A stretch of 64,000 nt of DNA from Charina bottae (Eukaryota > Chordata > Lepidosauria > Squamata > Charinaidae). Positions 11,901 through 22,248 of this stretch are shown piece after piece. Numbering within the stretch: position 1 is the stretch's first letter; each line of letters opens with the position of its first letter. The translations under genes and the position numbers were made by a program. The notes under the pieces were generated by a model. The model had not been told where the DNA came from. It saw nothing but the letters and a program-made list of their open reading frames with translations, and made no database searches. Location: contig JALMGJ010000013.1 of NCBI GenBank assembly GCA_023362775.1, positions 28,312,274 to 28,376,273 on the forward strand, written 5' to 3'.

Positions 11901-14900
11901 GCACCTAAACATAGCCGTGGAAAACGTACCCTACTCCAACCTGCAGCACTTACTTGACTCCTTTCCAGGCCGCTGGTGCTCAAGCTCTGCTCAAGCCTCT
12001 GGGCCACGGTGAACGGGGTCCGGCCCAGGCCAGCAGCCACGCTCCCTCCTGAGTCCTGGGGCTGCCTGTCGAGCGCCAGCGTGCTCTCCTGGGCCAAAGA
12101 ACGCGCCCATCCATCCAGGGGTGGCGAGGCTGTCGCTCTGCTCCGAAGTGGGAAAGGGCGTTGGGGGGCAGATATGTGCCCCCGGAGGAGAGCCAGCAAG
12201 GACACGGGGGCAGGCGCCTCCCAAATGAGCAGACGTTGCAATGCGTCGGGGTCAGGCTGCTCCTGGGACCCACTGCCTTTGCAGAGACCTGCCACCCAGC
12301 CGCAACACAGCGGTGGCCACGTCTCTTCGAGGAAGGAGCAACGCTGTGGGGATAGAGGGAGGCAGAACCCCCCAAGAGGAGAAGGCCCTCCACGAAAGGG
12401 AGCCTCTGACCCGTCCCAAGCAGGGCCCACCCCCTCGTTCAGGGGCCTTCGCAGGCAATCCGGACGTCCTGCTCTCCCCCTTGTAAGCCCCTCATGTTTT
12501 CCTCCTGCTTCGCCCTTCTTCTTTCCCCCACACCTAGTCTGTCAAGAGGGGGAGGCCCGCAAAGCCACCTCGGAGCTCTCTGTCCAGTTGAGCTGCGGCC
12601 CGGGAGAGCTCGGACGGTCTCCTCTCAGGCCGCTCCTCAAGGTCTGAGAAGAGGCTGGACCTCCCAAGCATGGCTTGGCGGCCCCAAGGATACTGGCCGG
12701 CCACCCTCGGCCGCCCGGCCCCTTGGCAGCCTCTCTCTGCCTTGAGGACCCCCTCCCGCCTCTCATTCCCGTTCCCAGTGCAGCCTCCTAACTCCGTTGG
12801 ACCTCTGCGGGGGAAACTGAGGCAGGCAGATCACGCCCTCGTGCTCCCTGCGGGTGCCGTCGGTGTCCTCCTCCCTCCGCCAGAATGGCCTGGCGCAACC
12901 GTTCTGGGAAGCCAGGACTGTCACTTCCAGTTCCCAGGACGAGGGGGGGCTGGTGAGTTATAAATACCCTTCCCTTCCCCGCTGCCCACACGGCTCTGCT
13001 CGGCTGCCAGCCGACTGCGTCAGGCGGGGAGGGCGAAGCAGAGCCTTATCTGCGTCCCCCCTTTGTTTTTCTTTCCATCTTCCTGCTGATTGCATCCTTA
13101 GGAATTGTTTCGGAGGCGACAGATTGCCCGTTAAGTGTGGCTGACGGACGTTTCCTGTTTTATCTGGACTTGTTGTTTCTTGAAAGAAAGAAAAAAAGGG
13201 GGGGGGGGAGAGAGAGAGAGAGAGAGAATGAAGACATCCAGTAAGACAAAAACAAGTGGCTGAGCTTCAGACAGGAAGCAGAGTTTGGTAGCCATTTCCT
13301 GCCAGACAGCCATTTTCGGCTGGCAACAGGACAAGAATCACACTGGCTCTGCCAGGATGCCCCAGAATCTCCCCTGGGGCATTAAGGCCCTTTGGCATGT
13401 GTTCGGGGAGGCGGGCGCTGGCCCGGTGCCTCCGACCAAAGACAGCCACCCTGGTCCAAGACGTGTCAATTGCCATCCCTTGGGAAAGTGGGGATTCGCC
13501 CCCACTCGTGCCCAGCCTGCTTGCGTGGCATCGTTTGGAAGGGAAGCGCATTCCTGCCAGCCCAGCGCAGGGTGCCCGTGCCCCTTCCTAAGCTCCCCCG
13601 TCGGGTGGCCTGGAGGAGCAGAGAGGGCCACGCAGCCCGCGTCTCCCTTTTGGGGTCCGCGCAGAGCCCTCCGCTGCCTGCCGGCTTTCGGACGTTGGGC
13701 GCCAATGAAGCCGAGGGCTTTGGAGGCACGGGATGGGGGGGCCAGGCAGCGCCAGAGGAAGTGCCACGTGGCGTGGCTTCTGTCACCGTGGCTCTCCTTT
13801 TCCTTGGGGGAGGCCACGGCTGAGGGACGGAAGCAGACGGGTTTTATCCGAAGGCCGCAGTCCCGTGAGGGCAGAGCGCGGCCATTGGGTGATGGCACCA
13901 CCGGGCTCCTCGGGAGCAGAAGGCCCAGTCCAAGGGGTCTAAGGAGAAATAGCCCCCCAACCCTCAGAAGGCAGAGACGCTGCCCTTTGGGCTCCCGCTC
14001 TGCTCTACTCTGCTCGGCGGCCAAACTGCAGCCGGGGAAGCAGGGTTGGGGGTTGCACCTTCCTACCCACACGGGGGCTCTGAGCAGGGGAGGCGCCCCC
14101 TGTTTCTGGCCCTGCTAAAAAATGGGGGAGGGGGGAGCCATGCTATCACCCCCAGCAGCGGCAGCTTCCAATGTTTTTCCGCTCCTCCCCGGGAACATCC
14201 GAGGAAGGAATGCCAAGCCAGACTCCCCCAGAGCTGCCGGCCTCCTCGGCCGGGGACAGGGAGAGAAGCCCGCTCTGTGGCCGGGGAAGCCGGCACGGGA
14301 CGGGGGCGAGCGGCTAATCAGGAGGCTGCGACTTCCCCTCCGTGCCACGGGCCTCTGGTGCTGGGAAGGAGCCCCCCCAGGAGCCATTAGCCCGCTCTGC
14401 CGTCCCCACCCTCGGCGCTTCGGGCCTGCCTGATTGCGTGGCCCCGTGCCAGCTTCCTGAGGTTAACAAGACATCCGAACCAGCAGGGCTTTAAATAAAC
14501 TCAGAGCCGGGCGGCTGCTGCGCTCTCTCGCCGGGGCAGGGGGCTGGCGGGGAGGCCGGGGGCTCCCCACTCAGCCCTCAGGCGCGAAAGCTTTCAGGAC
14601 TGCCGGGCCCCCTGGAGCCCAGAGGCTGGGCACCCCCAGGATGGCTCTCCCGCCCAGCTCAGCAACGGCCTGGAGCCACGGAGAGCACCCCCGCTCCTGG
14701 GATCCGTGCAATGGTCGCCACACCTGGTGGCTGCATTCCCTGGGCTAGCGATGGGGGCGCCCCTCCTGCCCCGCCTTTCTAGCCATCCCTCCTCTCGCCC
14801 CCCAGAAAGAAGCACCTGTCGGCCCTCCTGGATGTCCGGGGCCTGCAGAGCCAAGCCCAACGGCAGGTCATCCTGGCCGTCCTGGAGAGCCTGGAGCTGA

Positions 14901-15100
14901 TGGAGGCCGAGGCGGCCGCCTGCCAGGACCGGGCCTTCTTCTCCGAGATCCCCACCAGCGAGGTCTTCTGTGTCCGGGTGCAGCTGCACCGCCTCTCGCA
15001 CCTCGGGCTCGCCTGCCTCTCCCGCATGCGCCGGAGGCCTCCGCGGGCGCAGCTGCCGCGACAGAGGCCGAGGGGGAGGGGGGCCGAGGCCGAGCTGTGA
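2926..15100 (+). CDS. EXOC3L2: EXOC3L2-like protein (exocyst Sec6 / TNFAIP2 family)
   Basis: Sec6-family protein related to exocyst subunit EXOC3; family members act in vesicle tethering and membrane or actin remodelling. Proposed coding exons: 2926-2971, 3366-3993, 4485-4599, 5325-5435, 6342-6442, 8186-8296, 9326-9461, 9918-10040, 10424-10579, 11097-11218 and 14806-15100. They total 1944 nt (647 aa plus stop), all with AG/GT borders and matching phases. Exon two gives a typical N-terminal helix ([17 protein letters not shown]) and exon four to ten give the Sec6 helical repeats. The last exon ends in an Arg-rich tail before TGA. The first exon is the least certain: it fits phase and follows a TATA box, but further 5' exons may exist. 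The paralogue TNFAIP2 (about 650 aa) is the alternative; linkage to POLR1G and ERCC1 favours EXOC3L2. The final intron is 3.6 kb. Confidence 0.85.
6873..6982 (-). repeat. Decayed squamate SINE fragment (reverse orientation)
   Basis: On the minus strand it contains the block for 'gggccca...agcctacctcacagggttgttcc' in diverged form. That block is also seen in the plus-strand SINE at 20514-20680. It lies in an intron of the EXOC3L2-like gene. A second, poorer reverse fragment is visible around 3195-3285. Confidence 0.5.
8815..8965 (-). repeat. Interspersed repeat remnants: hAT MITE half and LINE 3' tail
   Basis: 8815-8875 carries 'ctcaaccttg...acttcaactcccagaatt', the same text as the MITE at 18586-18661. 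8885-8960 carries an A/T-rich tail followed by 'actctgggcggcttacaaa', shared with the 3' end of the L2-like LINE at 51750-51815. Both are truncated and intronic. Confidence 0.55.
13203..13227. repeat. Poly-G / (GA)n microsatellite
   Basis: A G homopolymer runs into about ten GA dinucleotides, within the last intron of the EXOC3L2-like gene. Confidence 0.9.
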
Positions 15101-16018
15101 GGACACCCGCTCGGCCTGGAGAGCATCCCTTCCCGAAGAAGCCCTGCCTCGTGGCGCTCACCCCGGCGGAGGAAGGCGACCGCGTGCACGAACACCACGG
15201 CTCGGCGCTTCCGCCGCAGGCCTCCTCCGCGTGCCCAAGAGCCGGACGGTGCAGCAGCCCTGCTTCGGAGCCAGCTGGCGCGGCCATGACCGAAAGCAGC
15301 GTTGCTCCGTGGAGGCCGTCTTAAGCCTTCTGGGTGATTGCTGGGGGGGAGGGGCGGGGGGGCGGGGGGACAAACATCCAACTGCTCTGTAGACCAGGAA
15401 AAAGGGAGACCCAACCATTGTGCCAGTTGCAACCAACGGCATGGATCCGAAATCCGGATGCTCCTCCCCTCCAGGTTGCAGGCCCAGGGCCAAGAAAATT
15501 TAGGGACTCTCTGAGTTCTTGCACACAGCAGGGGCGTCGCTCACTTTCCCGACCGGCCCTGGAGATGGGTGGTGGACAGGCCAAGGCCGGTGTGGCTTAG
15601 GAGCAAAGAGGCCGAGAAAGAAGCGCACATGAAACAGGCTCCTGGTTTAATATTTGGGATGCCGCACCGAGTCGGGAGCGAAGACACAGCCGTGGGGCGT
15701 TCTGACGCCAAGCGCTGTCTTTCCTGCCCTGTAGCAGGAGAGCTTGGGTGCCCCCCTCTCCTAAAGATCTGTGGGGCTCTGAGTGTGGGGACAGCTATCC
15801 ATGGATACTGGATACACGCACTGACCCTTTGCCCAGTGGCCTGGAGTCGGCTCGCTCCCCATGCGGAGTAGCGGGATGAAGAACCATTTGCAAGGCGGGA
15901 TTCAGGGATTCTCCTCTGCCAAGTCTGGTCTTTCCATATTTTGGTTTCTGCAACACCCGCCCCCCCTTCTCTCCTCCTCCATCCGTGCTTCCAGTCTATG
16001 GGGGTTTATGAAGGGAGG

Positions 16019-16056
<38 letters not shown>

Positions 16057-18577
16057 AGCAGCCACGCCCACCCCTTGCCGCCATGGCCTCCCCCTCCCCC
16101 TCCATCCCCAACTAGCGCCTGAGCTCCCCCCTCCTCCCCCCCCTGCTAGGAGGCAGGGCCCCCAGCCGCCTTCCCCGGGCTGGCTCAGTGGCCGGCCCAG
16201 CTCCTCCGGGGATCAGAGGATGGATGTGGGGACACCATGCTGGGCGCCGCGACCTGTTCCCGTTCTGGAAGCGTGGGGCTTGCCCGGGCCTGGGCTCGCT
16301 TGCCCAACTCGGCCTGACTCGCCTGCACCAGGAACTGCCCGGCCCAGCGAGGAGGGGCGCAAGAGCCCCCGGAGCCAGAGGAGGGCAGCTCCCTGACCCC
16401 TTGCAAGAGCAGGTTGGGCTTCTGCCGGGCACTTTTTCTACGGGAATAAAAGCCATTGGGGGGGCAGGTTCTCTCCTCTCCTGCCACCCCCTCCCCAGCA
16501 TTCCTTTCCCCCCTGGCTTGCACTGAACTCGGTTCCAGTGGCTTGTTTTCCCCTCTTAATGTTTGGGCCTGGGCTGACCTAGGAAAAAACCCCAAGCAAA
16601 GGTGGGCCTCTATTGGGATGGAAGGCCACCAGGAGATCCCGGGGCTGCCCAGGAGGAGGGAACAGCAAGCCCTTTTGCAGGCAAGTTCAGGGTTCTTCTT
16701 CCTCTCTGTCGCTTGATAGCCGTGCTGTCACCGGTTTTGTTTCTGCCAGCACCTGACTTACCAAGAAACGTTTGAAATTTTTCTTTGGCATTGGGCAAAG
16801 GCATGTCTATTCTCCAAGGCTTTTTAATATATGTTAATTTGAAACGTATATGCTGCGTAAGGGCGCTTAACTCCTTTGCCTGCTGGTTTAGATGTTTACT
16901 TCCTTGTGTGTATTAATTAATTCATGTGCTTATTTTATTATGTATTTGGAACTCTATTTGAATTTTTAAATCCTGTGATTCTAATATATTGTAAGATGTT
17001 TAGATGAACGGCATACAAATTTTAAAAATAAACAGCTAAAATAGTAATCTCTCAGCAAACACCGTTGCAGGCGTTCGCTGCTTCTAGGGGTGGCGTGTCG
17101 GTTGCATGTTCCGATCCCACAGGGCTGCCGTCCGGAGGCGACGCCCGCCATGGGCAGCGGCACCTTGGAACGGCGCGCTCCCTTCCGAGCCTCTTGCCCT
17201 TTGGCCGGGCTGCCTCGCCTTCCCCGCGAAGGCGTCCGGATCCCACCGAAAGACAAACAGTCCCCAGGGCCCACTCCTGTCACGCTGCGTCCCCATCAAT
17301 CCTGCTCCTGCCCTGACCTGTCCGGCAGGCGGTCCTCTGGCTGTAAACACAGCGGGAAACGCGGGATCATTTATCCTGCGAGATGTAAACTTTCCTGATG
17401 GCTGAAGAATAGCCCGGCCCTGGCCAGCCTCTCCCGCCAGCCCAGAGGCCTCCAGGGAACCGGCTCTGCCTCGCAAGGAACGCAGCGCTTGGCTGCCTCC
17501 GCAGCCGCCGCAGCAGCAGGAGCAGCAGAGAGGTTTCCAGGAATACTCTCCCCACTCCCTCCCCCCCCCAAGTAAAAACACCAAAAAACTGGCCCTGCTT
17601 GGAGGAGCCTTCCTGATACTTCAGCAACAAACCCTTTGCCAAGGACGGAGCTCTGCAGGAGCTTGGCCCTCCTCTTCTTCGGGAACATCCCAGAATGGAT
17701 GCGGCTGGGGGGCGGCAGGGACGGGCTGCTGGAGCTGGGAAAAGAGCCCACCCTGTCCCCTGCTCCGTCCAGGGACTGCGGGTCTTGGGGCCCGGCCTGT
17801 CCCTGGGTTGAGAATTAGCCTTGAGGCTGGCGGGAGCTGCTTTCCCCAGACGCCTCCTGCAGGGCCGGACCGACCCGGGACCCCCGGAGGGCACCGCTTG
17901 CCAATCACCTCCTTTGGGGACCGAGCCAACTCCCACTGGGCAAGGGCAGGACCTGGGGCATGCCTCCCCAACTGACGCACAGGTGCCCGCCCAGGGCCAG
18001 AGGGCAGCGCCAGGGGAACGGAAACCCCAGCCTTTCCCCCGTCCTCCCGAAGGCTTCCCCAAGACGCTGCTAAAAGGCGAGCGGGTGAGGGGTCAGAGGG
18101 ATGTTTACGATCTGGGAAGTTCAGGAAAAAGCTCCCACTTCGTAGTGCATTTCCTTCAAAACAGACCTGCGTGCCCAAGTGGATGAAATATGACCAGCCC
18201 CGGGGGCGGGGGGGGGGCAGCCAGGCTCCTGAAGGTGATGTGGAGCTCTGTCGCGACTTCTTTTGCTCAGAGACATGCGCTGGGCTGATGGGCATGTTTG
18301 CTCTGCCCTTTCGCTTTCTGGAATCTGCCACATTTCTTTCACATTTCACATTTCTGGAATCTGCCACATCCAACAATAAAGCCGCCTTCTCCACTTTTCC
18401 ACCCAACCTCTGGCCAGAGCTCCAGGGCTGAGAGTGCCCCCTGCCTAGAAATACCAAGTGAGGGGGGCTGGTAAAGACATGCCAGTCCGTAAGAGGATGA
18501 AACATAACTTTTAGGTTGGACAAATGCTGCCAAGATGGCATCACAAAGATCTGAAGGCAGCCTTGCAAGTAAATCTC
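15101..18577. other. EXOC3L2 3' flank and intergenic sequence
   Basis: GC-rich sequence with a (GA)n microsatellite at 16021-16050. Possible polyadenylation signals are at 16445-16450 and about 17027-17032. An AT-rich patch covers about 16800-17045. No coding exon was recognised. Confidence 0.5.
16445..16450 (+). terminator. Candidate polyadenylation signal for the EXOC3L2-like gene
   Basis: First clear AATAAA downstream of the stop codon at 15100, implying a 3' UTR of about 1.35 kb. A later signal lies near 17027. Confidence 0.4.
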
Positions 18578-18585
18578 ACCTAGGT

Positions 18586-18661
18586 CAGTGTTCCTCAACC
18601 TTGGCAACTCTAAGATGTCTGGACTTCAACTCCCAGAAGTTGCCAAGGTTGAGAAACACTG
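18586..18661. mobile_element. 76-bp hAT-type MITE
   Basis: Inverted termini of about 24 bp (CAGTGTTCCTCAACCTTGGC on the left; the right end is its near-perfect reverse complement) surround a short core. Flanks are acctaggt (18578-18585) and acctagag (18662-18669), a slightly decayed 8-bp target duplication. Confidence 0.8.
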
Positions 18662-18669
18662 ACCTAGAG

Positions 18670-19639
18670 TGAGTAAGTCTTGCCTGCAGGTGACCAGTCA
18701 AAAGTTTTTTTTTCGGTTTGTCCCCTTTCAGGCCATCAGAGGGCTGCAAGCAGTGGGCACATGTCTATGCTGATGAGTGAGCCAGGGGCTCTTGCATTCT
18801 GGGAAGTAAAGGGCAACCCTTTTCGCTTGCTTTCTAAGGTGCTGTTCCTATGGATCACTTCCAAAGGAGGGGAGGTGAATTCTTGGAAGAAGAGGAGTTT
18901 CAGAAATGGCTTTCAGCCATAACGGCCAAATTAAATCTAGACTCGGAGCAGCGCCTGTCTTTGACACCGCTGAGGTCGGGCAAACAATGCAGCAGGAGGG
19001 GCCCACAGCAGGACGCTCCCAGAAACAACTATTTGGCCAGTGGGGAAAACAGGAAGCTGGACCAGATGCTCCCCACCTCCCACCAACCCCGGTCAGCTCC
19101 TGTGAGGTCGGAACTGAAGATGCGGCACTGGCAAGGGAGGCCCGGGGTCCCGGCTGGTCCCACTGTGCCAACAGCCCCAAAGGGTGGGCGGAGGAAAGGG
19201 AGGCTATTTTGAGCTGCCCGTTTGGGAGCCCTTCTTGGAAAGGAGCTGTGAGAGCACTTCCCCTCTCTGCGAACAAGCCGAGGGGCCTTGAGGACAGGAA
19301 TCAACCCTTCCTGGCCAAATGGACAGTCAAGAAAGCGGGCAGGAAATGCTCTGGAGGAACCAGAGGCTGACGTCAGGCCAGAGGGGGCGACCGACCGGGT
19401 GTGGCCGCCGGAGGACAGGGAGGAGAAGCTGAGGGGCAGGGGCCTTCGCGGTCCTCGCCCCAGGCCGTGACCCGCTGCTTGTCTCTTGCAGACCCATCCT
19501 GGCCAAGGGACGCACTTTCCGCACTTTCCCGAGGTCGCCTTCAGCAGGCTCTGCTTCCTGGTGCAGACAGGGCAGAGAAGAACCGGGATTTTTGGTGGGG
19601 GTGCGTGGTTGTATCTGTTGATCAGTGAAACCTGCAAGG
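18670..19639. other. Intergenic sequence, nothing recognised
   Basis: Overlapping short frames on both strands, with no family motif and no clear repeat termini. Confidence 0.4.
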
Positions 19640-19647
19640 TGCTCAGG

Positions 19648-19799
19648 CAGGGCCGCAACTGGGGGGGGGCAAGTGGGGCATGTGCCCTGGGGGGATGCGC
19701 CAAAATGACTCCCGGGGGCGCCAAAATGACAAAATAACGCATGGGGGTGTGTGGAATCCATGTTTGCCCCGGGTGACGCAGACCCTAGTTCCACCCCTG
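19648..19799. mobile_element. 152-bp hAT-type MITE with perfect 8-bp target duplication
   Basis: Begins CAGGGCCGCAACT and ends AGTTCCACCCCTG, which are imperfect inverted termini. Both flanks are TGCTCAGG (19640-19647 and 19800-19807). The body shares 'ggaatccatgtttgccccgg' with the element at 32998-33371, so the two belong to one family. Confidence 0.85.
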
Positions 19800-20105
19800 T
19801 GCTCAGGCACGGGCCTCCTGCTTGTCTTTTGCAACAGTTTCCCCAAAGCCACCTGGACCGAGTCCTTCTCCCGTAAAGCCTTCCTCCCTGCCAACCAGCT
19901 GCAATACGGCATCCTGGGCTCCCCTTTTCTGGCTACATTGCGGTGGGTAGTCACTAGCCACTTGTTTCAATGCCGCCATCTTCTTGTACAGGTGTCACAT
20001 TACCTGTCCCCGGTAGAGCAAACCAGGCCTGTTTGGCTGCCCCGAACCTTCACGTTCTGGGTCTTGCTGCAACCAGGTACGGTTGCCTGCCCATCATTAG
20101 GCAGG

Positions 20106-20513
20106 AAAGCCGGCTGGGTGACCTTGGGCCAGCCCCTGTCTCTCAGCCCTAGGAAGGAGCCAATGGCAAAGCAGGAGACTGAGAGTTCTAGTCCCGCCTT
20201 AGGTGTGAAAGCCGGCTGGGTGACCTTGGGCCAGTCCCTGTCTCTCAGCCCGAGGAAGGAGCCAATGGCAAACCAGGAGACTGAGAGTTCTAGTCCCGCC
20301 TTAGGTGTGAAAGCCGGCTGGGTGACCTTGGGCCAGCCCCTGTCTCTCAGCCCTAGGAAGGAGCCAATGGCAAAGCAGGAGACTGAGAGTTCTAGTCCCG
20401 CCTTAGGTGTGAAAGCCGGCTGGGTGACCTTGGGCCAGCCCCTGTCTCTCAGCCCGAGGAAGGAGCCAATGGCAAACCAGGAGACTGAGAGTTCTAGTCC
20501 CGCCTTAGGCGTG
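20106..20513 (+). repeat. 102-bp tandem array derived from a SINE body
   Basis: Four full 102-bp units start at 20106, 20208, 20310 and 20412; a fifth start at 20514 continues into normal SINE 3' sequence. Units alternate between two types (ccctagg...caaagcagg and cccgagg...caaaccagg), suggesting duplication of a 204-bp dimer. Each unit keeps a B-box-like motif, gagttctagtcc (20183-20194 and every 102 bp after). The reading frame stays open through the array because 102 is divisible by three; this is not evidence of coding. Confidence 0.9.
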
Positions 20514-20680
20514 AAAGCCGGCTGGGTGACCTTGGGCCAGTCACTCTCTCTCAGCCCAACCCACCTCACAGGGTTGTTGTTGGGGGGAAAATAGGAGGAG
20601 GAAGGAGTATTAGGTATGTTCGCCGCCTTGAGTTATTTATAAAAATGATAAAGGTGGGATAGAAAATAAATACATAGTTA
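20514..20680 (+). mobile_element. Squamate tRNA-derived SINE, 3' portion
   Basis: Carries the common squamate SINE text 'gggtgaccttgggccagtca', then the 'cctcacagggttgttgt' block and a 3' region ending in A-rich 'aaaataaataca'. It is the intact end of the element whose body expanded into the array immediately upstream. Confidence 0.75.
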
Positions 20681-20689
20681 CTCATCGGC

Positions 20690-22080
20690 CAGCTTGCGTT
20701 CTGTCTGGTCCGGAGGAAGTGACGGGTACCAGTGGGGAGCGGCGTTATTGTGCGCTTGTTTAAAAATGGAATCTGAGCACCCTTCCCGGGGCTCACCTCA
20801 CCATGCAGGCTTCCCCCAGCAAAAACTCTCCGCCTGGCTGCGTCCCTTCGTTCCCGACACCTTCACCTGCCCTTATGCCTAGCCTCAAAGCAAGACACCC
20901 CCGGATTAACAAAGGTCAGATACTGCATGACACTAAGCCGTAATTGCTTGACCAAGGTGATCTATTCTTGGAAAGAAACTTCTGAAAAGAATTGTTCCGT
21001 GATTGCGCACCATGAATTGTGGTCCACAAGACTCCTGCGGCACCAAACGCTGTTGCAACAGCGACACCCAGTGGCATGAAGCCATGCTGCAAGGTGCCAG
21101 CCAATGCCAAGCAGGCAGTCCTTCAGTTCTGGATTGGGGCACCCCCGCCGGGTGGGAGCTCCATCCCTTGCTCGGCAACGGCCTGCCCACCCCCGAGCCT
21201 TCCTTTGTGCGTCCCTTACAGGGTTACAGACCCGACTGTCAATCCCAACAACGCTGGCCTTGCCTTATCCCGGCCTGACTGACGCAGCCAAATTCCAACT
21301 GGCTGCAAAATCACGACAGGGCAAGGCATCCTCGCTCCGGGGGCTCTTTCTGCAGCCACGAGGGCGGGTTGGGGAAACACACTAACCCGCTTCCTATCCC
21401 ACTCCTCTGGGCTAAACCAGTCTGGTTTCTCCAGAAGCCTGACGGCGCTTCAGTACCCTTCTTTCAAGACAAGCCGCAGCTTCACTGAACCGAGTTGGGT
21501 CATTGGTGTCCTCGGCTGTGGATCCACAGCTTTTCAAACGTTGCATACTAGGTGGGGGGGGCTGCCCAAAGATTGTCCCAAAGGAGTGAGCGCCGCTCTC
21601 CAGCCACTGTGCTTGTTCACAACACCCGGTTGCCATCACGGAGTCGCTGACCTCTGGTGAGTCTGGCGGCCACAAGCCAGGCACCCCCTGGAAGCTACTG
21701 AATCCCTCACAAAAATCTACAGCTATCTTCAATGGGGAAAGCCGTGGTTTGCTGGACAAGCCAGGACTGGCTGGGTTCACACAGCACACGAAGTCACCAA
21801 AGCTCGTTTTACACCCTTGCGGCTGAATTCGCTCAGTCTGTTGACCCACGAACAAGGAAACTAGTTGGACTCGGCACCTGGTGTGAAACCAGCCAACACG
21901 CGGGGGGGGGGGAGGAGAGCAATGCGGAGCTTGCCAGACCTGGCCTGCCAGTTCCATCAGCCCCAGCCAGGTGGGCAGAGGCCCGGGATGATGGGACTTG
22001 CAGGCCGACCAGTCATCTCCAGAAACACCCTGCTACTGCTCCCGCCCCCGGGGACCAGTACCCGCGAATGTCTCCGTGCG
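20690..22080. other. Intergenic sequence with unclassified interspersed repeats
   Basis: Segments around 20920-21080 and 21765-21900 resemble each other in style (tgg-ttcacacagcac, caccaaa) and a stretch at 9690-9790. They are probably decayed squamate repeats. No exon recognised. Confidence 0.4.
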
Positions 22081-22128
22081 CTTTATAGGGAACGAGCGGT
22101 ACCAACCCCGCTAGGAGGGAGGCCCGGC

Positions 22129-22150
22129 GACGTCATCGTCGCGCAGGCGC
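22129..22150 (+). promoter_or_regulatory. POLR1G promoter: CRE-like and NRF1-like sites
   Basis: gacgtcat (22129-22136) is a CRE/ATF-like site. GCGCAGGCGC (22141-22150) is close to the NRF1 palindrome. Both lie 50-120 bp upstream of the ATG candidates in CpG-rich sequence with no TATA box, typical of housekeeping genes. Confidence 0.5.
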
Positions 22151-22248
22151 AGAGCAAGGGCCGCCCGGAGCCGCGCCCCCCCGCCGTCCCCGCCAGAATG
22201 GAGCCTCCCGGAAGGCGCGGCGGAGGCGCTGCACGTGGCCCGGCAGGC

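Noticed and set aside
20183..20194. B-box motif as evidence of a tRNA gene
   Set aside because: No A box at the right distance and no cloverleaf; the text belongs to a SINE.
20106..20580. Regular repeats as a CRISPR array
   Set aside because: Units are contiguous with no spacers, and the genome is vertebrate.
19680..20594. 304-codon plus frame and 189-codon minus frame with internal repeats
   Set aside because: Both are translations of the 102-bp SINE array; the unit length is divisible by three so frames stay open by arithmetic.
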